DNA of 16,978 bases, taken from assembly GCA_034409055.1 (NCBI GenBank), contig DAOUMU010000514.1, positions 1 through 16,978 on the forward strand, read 5' to 3'. The position numbers were made by a program, and so were the translations under genes. The notes beneath the pieces are model-generated. The model did no database searches and was not told the origin of the DNA. It saw only the letters and a program-made list of their open reading frames with translations. How positions within the stretch are numbered: the first letter of the stretch is position 1; each line of letters opens with the position of its first letter. Shown here one piece after another: positions 14,715-16,978 of the stretch. The stretch comes from DAOUMU01 sp034409055 (GTDB lineage Bacteria > Chloroflexota > Anaerolineae > 4572-78 > J111).

Positions 14715-16760
14715 ATGGCACCTACCTGGCAACAAGCCATTTTAGCCCACTTCAAACCCAAAAAAGAACGTATGCTGTTGGTTGTTGATCCCGACAACCT
14801 GCTGCGGGATGACGCTCTGCTGGCCGAGATCCAGAATAGTAACTACGACATCCTGGAACTGGCCGACGAAGTCACCTTTCGTAACACCTTTGAGCGCACC
14901 TATCGCAGCCGCTGGGACGAGGGTGAGGCCCGTCATCTGGTGGTCGTGGTTCACACCACTAACGGTGCCCGCCACATCCCCTACGACCTGCGCCAGAAGA
15001 GCAAATACCTGGAACTGAGCGTAGCTGACCTGTTCCCGAACCTCAATGCCATCACCGTGCGCCAGTTGGACAACGTTTATTACACCGACCTCTACCCGGC
15101 CCACCAACAACTGGTCGCCCACAATGAACTGCTGCGGGGTGAACGGCCAACCATCGAATTCATTCTGCGAGTCGTCTTTGACCTGGAACCGGCCGCCACC
15201 GGCAACCCGGCTCGCTGGGTCGAGTTCCTGATCGATAAGCATTACAGCGCCAGAGAACTGCCCCCGGCCCTGGAAGAATATCTGGTTCAGAACCTGCTAC
15301 CTGGCGTGATCCAATTTGGTCTCCGCCCGGAATTCCTCACCGACGCCCCGGCCTTTTACACCTGGCTAGGTGAGCAGTGGGCCACCTATGTCGCCAACCT
15401 CACAACCGCCGACCAGCCTCCTCACGCATCACGTATCACGCCTCACGCCTCCATAGATTTCGCCGACGCCCGACTTCGCCCTCTCCTGGGCTACCTTTTC
15501 ACCGAGGGCCTCGTCCCTCGCGCCCCGGCTCTACCTTCGTTGCCTGCGGGCTATGACTGGCTGGCCATCGGTCTAACCACGACCAGGAAGGGGACGCGAG
15601 ACGCTCAGGGAGTCAAGGAACTGGGGGCGCAGGCCCTCTACAATCTCAAGGCCCGGCTTGGTCGCTTCCAGGCAATGGATACGGTCAGTTGCCCTAAGCC
15701 TACGACTGACGTCCGCGATTGGCTCAACCTGGCCGCAGAGTGGGCCGAGATTGTCTATCAAGCCAACAGTCTGCCTCAAAGTGATTATCAGCAGGTTCAG
15801 GGTGAGCTAAGTGCCGCCCGCCGGACCATTGACACCCATTTCTGGGGCTTTGTCCGGGCCCGTTACGGGGCTGTTTCTTACTACCAGGATAACAAAGGCC
15901 CGATCAGCTTGATGGCCGTCAACCCCTGGCTGGACCAAAAGGTTGAGGCCGAAGCCCGGCTGGCCTTACTCTGCTTTGACGGCCTGGCCCTGGACCAGTG
16001 GTTCCTGCTCAGGGATTATCTGCACAGTGTCCAGCCTGATTTGATCTTTTATGAAAATCGCACCTACGCTCTGGCCCCCACCATCACCCCGATTTCTCGC
16101 CAGGCTCTCTTTGCCGGACGTCCGCCCACCGTCTTTGCCGAGACCATCAACACAACCGGCCAGGATGCAGATCGCTGGCAGGCTTACTGGGTTAACCACA
16201 ACATCCCGGAGCGCCGGGTGGCTCACCTGGCCGTTAAAGTCAATGGCCAGGGGTTGGATCGGGTGCAAATGGTCGTGGAGAGTAAAAATCGTCGCCTGGG
16301 AGTATTGATTAACCTCTTTGATGACGTGATGCACGCCGTCAAGGATATGCCTGCCAAAGCTGACAAGCGGGTTTACTACGATACGCTGCGCAGCCACCTG
16401 GAAAATGGCCGGCTGGCCGAGCTATTTGACCTTCTGCTCGATCACAACTACCGGCTCTTTGTTACGGCCGATCATGGCAACATCGCCGGCCTGGGCAGCG
16501 GCCTGAAGCCCCCCAAAGCCCTGATCGAAAGCTACGCCCGCCGGGTGGCCATTTTTGACAAAGAAAGCCTGGCCGATGATTACGCCCAGAGCCATAACCT
16601 GCGCCGATTTTCCCTCAAAACACTCCCCCCTGACGTTCACCCGGTCTATTTGCCCGGCAATCAACTTTTCGATGTGGAGGGAGCCACGAAAATATCGCAC
16701 GGTGGGCTGTCATTGGAGGAGTTGGTTGTGCCGTTTGTAGAAGTAGAACGAAAAACATAA
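14715..16760 (+). CDS. pglZ: PglZ-family protein (BREX type 3-like phosphatase)
   Basis: A 681-residue protein of the alkaline-phosphatase-fold PglZ family, an essential BREX component whose biochemical role is unsettled. The N-terminus (ILAHFKPKKERMLLVVDPDNLLRD, then FRNTFERTYRSRWDEG and LVVVVHTTNGARHIPYDL) resembles BREX type 3 PglZ proteins. Metal-site motifs are visible at VTADHGN (583-589) and KISHGGLSLEELVVPF (659-674). Length is close to family size. GAGG seven bases before ATG supports the start. Residues about 236-246 (HASRITPHASI) come from a TCACG-type repeat inserted in frame. In BREX-3 this gene normally lies downstream of the methyltransferase and a helicase; here an amylase-family gene and two toxin-antitoxin modules intervene. 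Any brxA, brxC or helicase would have to lie beyond 16978. Confidence 0.88.
   Translation: MAPTWQQAILAHFKPKKERMLLVVDPDNLLRDDALLAEIQNSNYDILELADEVTFRNTFERTYRSRWDEGEARHLVVVVHTTNGARHIPYDLRQKSKYLELSVADLFPNLNAITVRQLDNVYYTDLYPAHQQLVAHNELLRGERPTIEFILRVVFDLEPAATGNPARWVEFLIDKHYSARELPPALEEYLVQNLLPGVIQFGLRPEFLTDAPAFYTWLGEQWATYVANLTTADQPPHASRITPHASIDFADARLRPLLGYLFTEGLVPRAPALPSLPAGYDWLAIGLTTTRKGTRDAQGVKELGAQALYNLKARLGRFQAMDTVSCPKPTTDVRDWLNLAAEWAEIVYQANSLPQSDYQQVQGELSAARRTIDTHFWGFVRARYGAVSYYQDNKGPISLMAVNPWLDQKVEAEARLALLCFDGLALDQWFLLRDYLHSVQPDLIFYENRTYALAPTITPISRQALFAGRPPTVFAETINTTGQDADRWQAYWVNHNIPERRVAHLAVKVNGQGLDRVQMVVESKNRRLGVLINLFDDVMHAVKDMPAKADKRVYYDTLRSHLENGRLAELFDLLLDHNYRLFVTADHGNIAGLGSGLKPPKALIESYARRVAIFDKESLADDYAQSHNLRRFSLKTLPPDVHPVYLPGNQLFDVEGATKISHGGLSLEELVVPFVEVERKT
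15421..15450. repeat. TCACG-type spacer repeat in frame inside pglZ
   Basis: CTCACGCATCACGTATCACG followed by CCTCACGCCT consists of four ATCACG/CTCACG-like units, the same style as the TTTCACG blocks in the spacers. It encodes HASRITPHAS without breaking the frame. Confidence 0.7.
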
Positions 16761-16785
16761 GGCCACCAAGCCGCAACCGAAAACG

Positions 16786-16978
16786 TTAAGCGTAGAGCGG
16801 GGAGCGGAAAGCGTAGCGTGTAAAAATCGCTTCACGCAGCACGCAACACGCAAGGGAGTTCCGAAATTTAAATCATCCCAAAACTTTCGGTGGCGTGAAG
16901 CGTAAAACGTGAAACGTGAGGATTTATGGCGTAAAAACATCACGTTTCACGCTTCACGTTTCACGGAGTTGGGACAAT
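16786..16978. repeat. Composite repeat region downstream of pglZ
   Basis: Contains a GAGCGGGGAGCGGAAAGCGT unit (16794-16814 identical to 110-130 inverted), GCGTAGCGTG and ACGCAACACGC variants, the 28-bp repeat at 16853-16880, and from about 16895 CGTAAAACGTGAAACGTGAG facing CACGTTTCACGCTTCACGTT. The last two can pair as a long imperfect hairpin. No gene is seen before the window ends. Confidence 0.75.
16853..16880. repeat. 28-bp repeat, right copy of the pair bracketing the island
   Basis: Core GGAGTTCCGAAATTTAAATC. It is the reverse complement of 7802-7829 with one mismatch. The pair brackets everything from the methyltransferase to PglZ. Confidence 0.85.

Overview
The window looks like part of a Chloroflexota (Anaerolineae-like) chromosome. 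This is inferred from the style of its genes (XRE/NB-ARC regulators paired with TPR proteins, an ATPase fused to an OmpR-type winged helix, UPF0175/DUF3368 toxin-antitoxin pairs) and from spacers filled with short low-complexity repeats (CGTAAAACGT, TTTCACG and GAGCGGGGAGCGGAAAG types). No rRNA, tRNA or CRISPR array was seen.

Left part (1-7328). Four genes lie on the minus strand. A MrfA/YprA-type DEAD/DEAH helicase with a DUF1998 C-terminus and an embedded HNH module (141-2747) follows closely behind an ATPase with a C-terminal winged helix (2776-4224). Further right, an XRE-HTH/NB-ARC regulator (5952-7328) is translationally coupled to a TPR protein (4762-5970); together they look like one HTH/NB-ARC/TPR regulator split into two chains. 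Between the two pairs, on the plus strand, is an unlisted 51-residue secreted peptide gene (4553-4708) whose C-terminus is an 11-residue, Cys-bounded, Gly-rich tail. It converges on the TPR gene across a 14-bp-stem hairpin. This resembles a peptide signal beside its receptor, which is a hypothesis only.

Spacer 7329-7969 has no gene. It holds three direct repeats with 11-bp period just upstream of the regulator, a 145-bp element with 11-bp terminal inverted repeats, and blocks of CGTAAAACGT repeats and hairpins.

Right part (7970-16760), all plus strand. Two genes resemble BREX type 3 components: a PglXI-type adenine methyltransferase (7970-10429) and a PglZ-family phosphatase-fold protein (14715-16760). 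They are separated by a cytoplasmic GH13 alpha-amylase-family enzyme, two UPF0175/DUF3368 toxin-antitoxin modules, and two related degenerate coding fragments. The helicase and the BrxC-type ATPase expected for BREX-3 are not in the window, so the system is either broken, rearranged, or continued outside it. The methyltransferase has a low-GC middle between GC-rich ends, as if its target-recognition region had been exchanged. The island is bracketed by inverted copies of a 28-bp repeat (7802-7829 and 16853-16880).

A recurring theme is that spacer-type repeats have entered coding sequence in frame: a 7-bp x5 tract and a second insert in the helicase, and a TCACG-type insert in PglZ.
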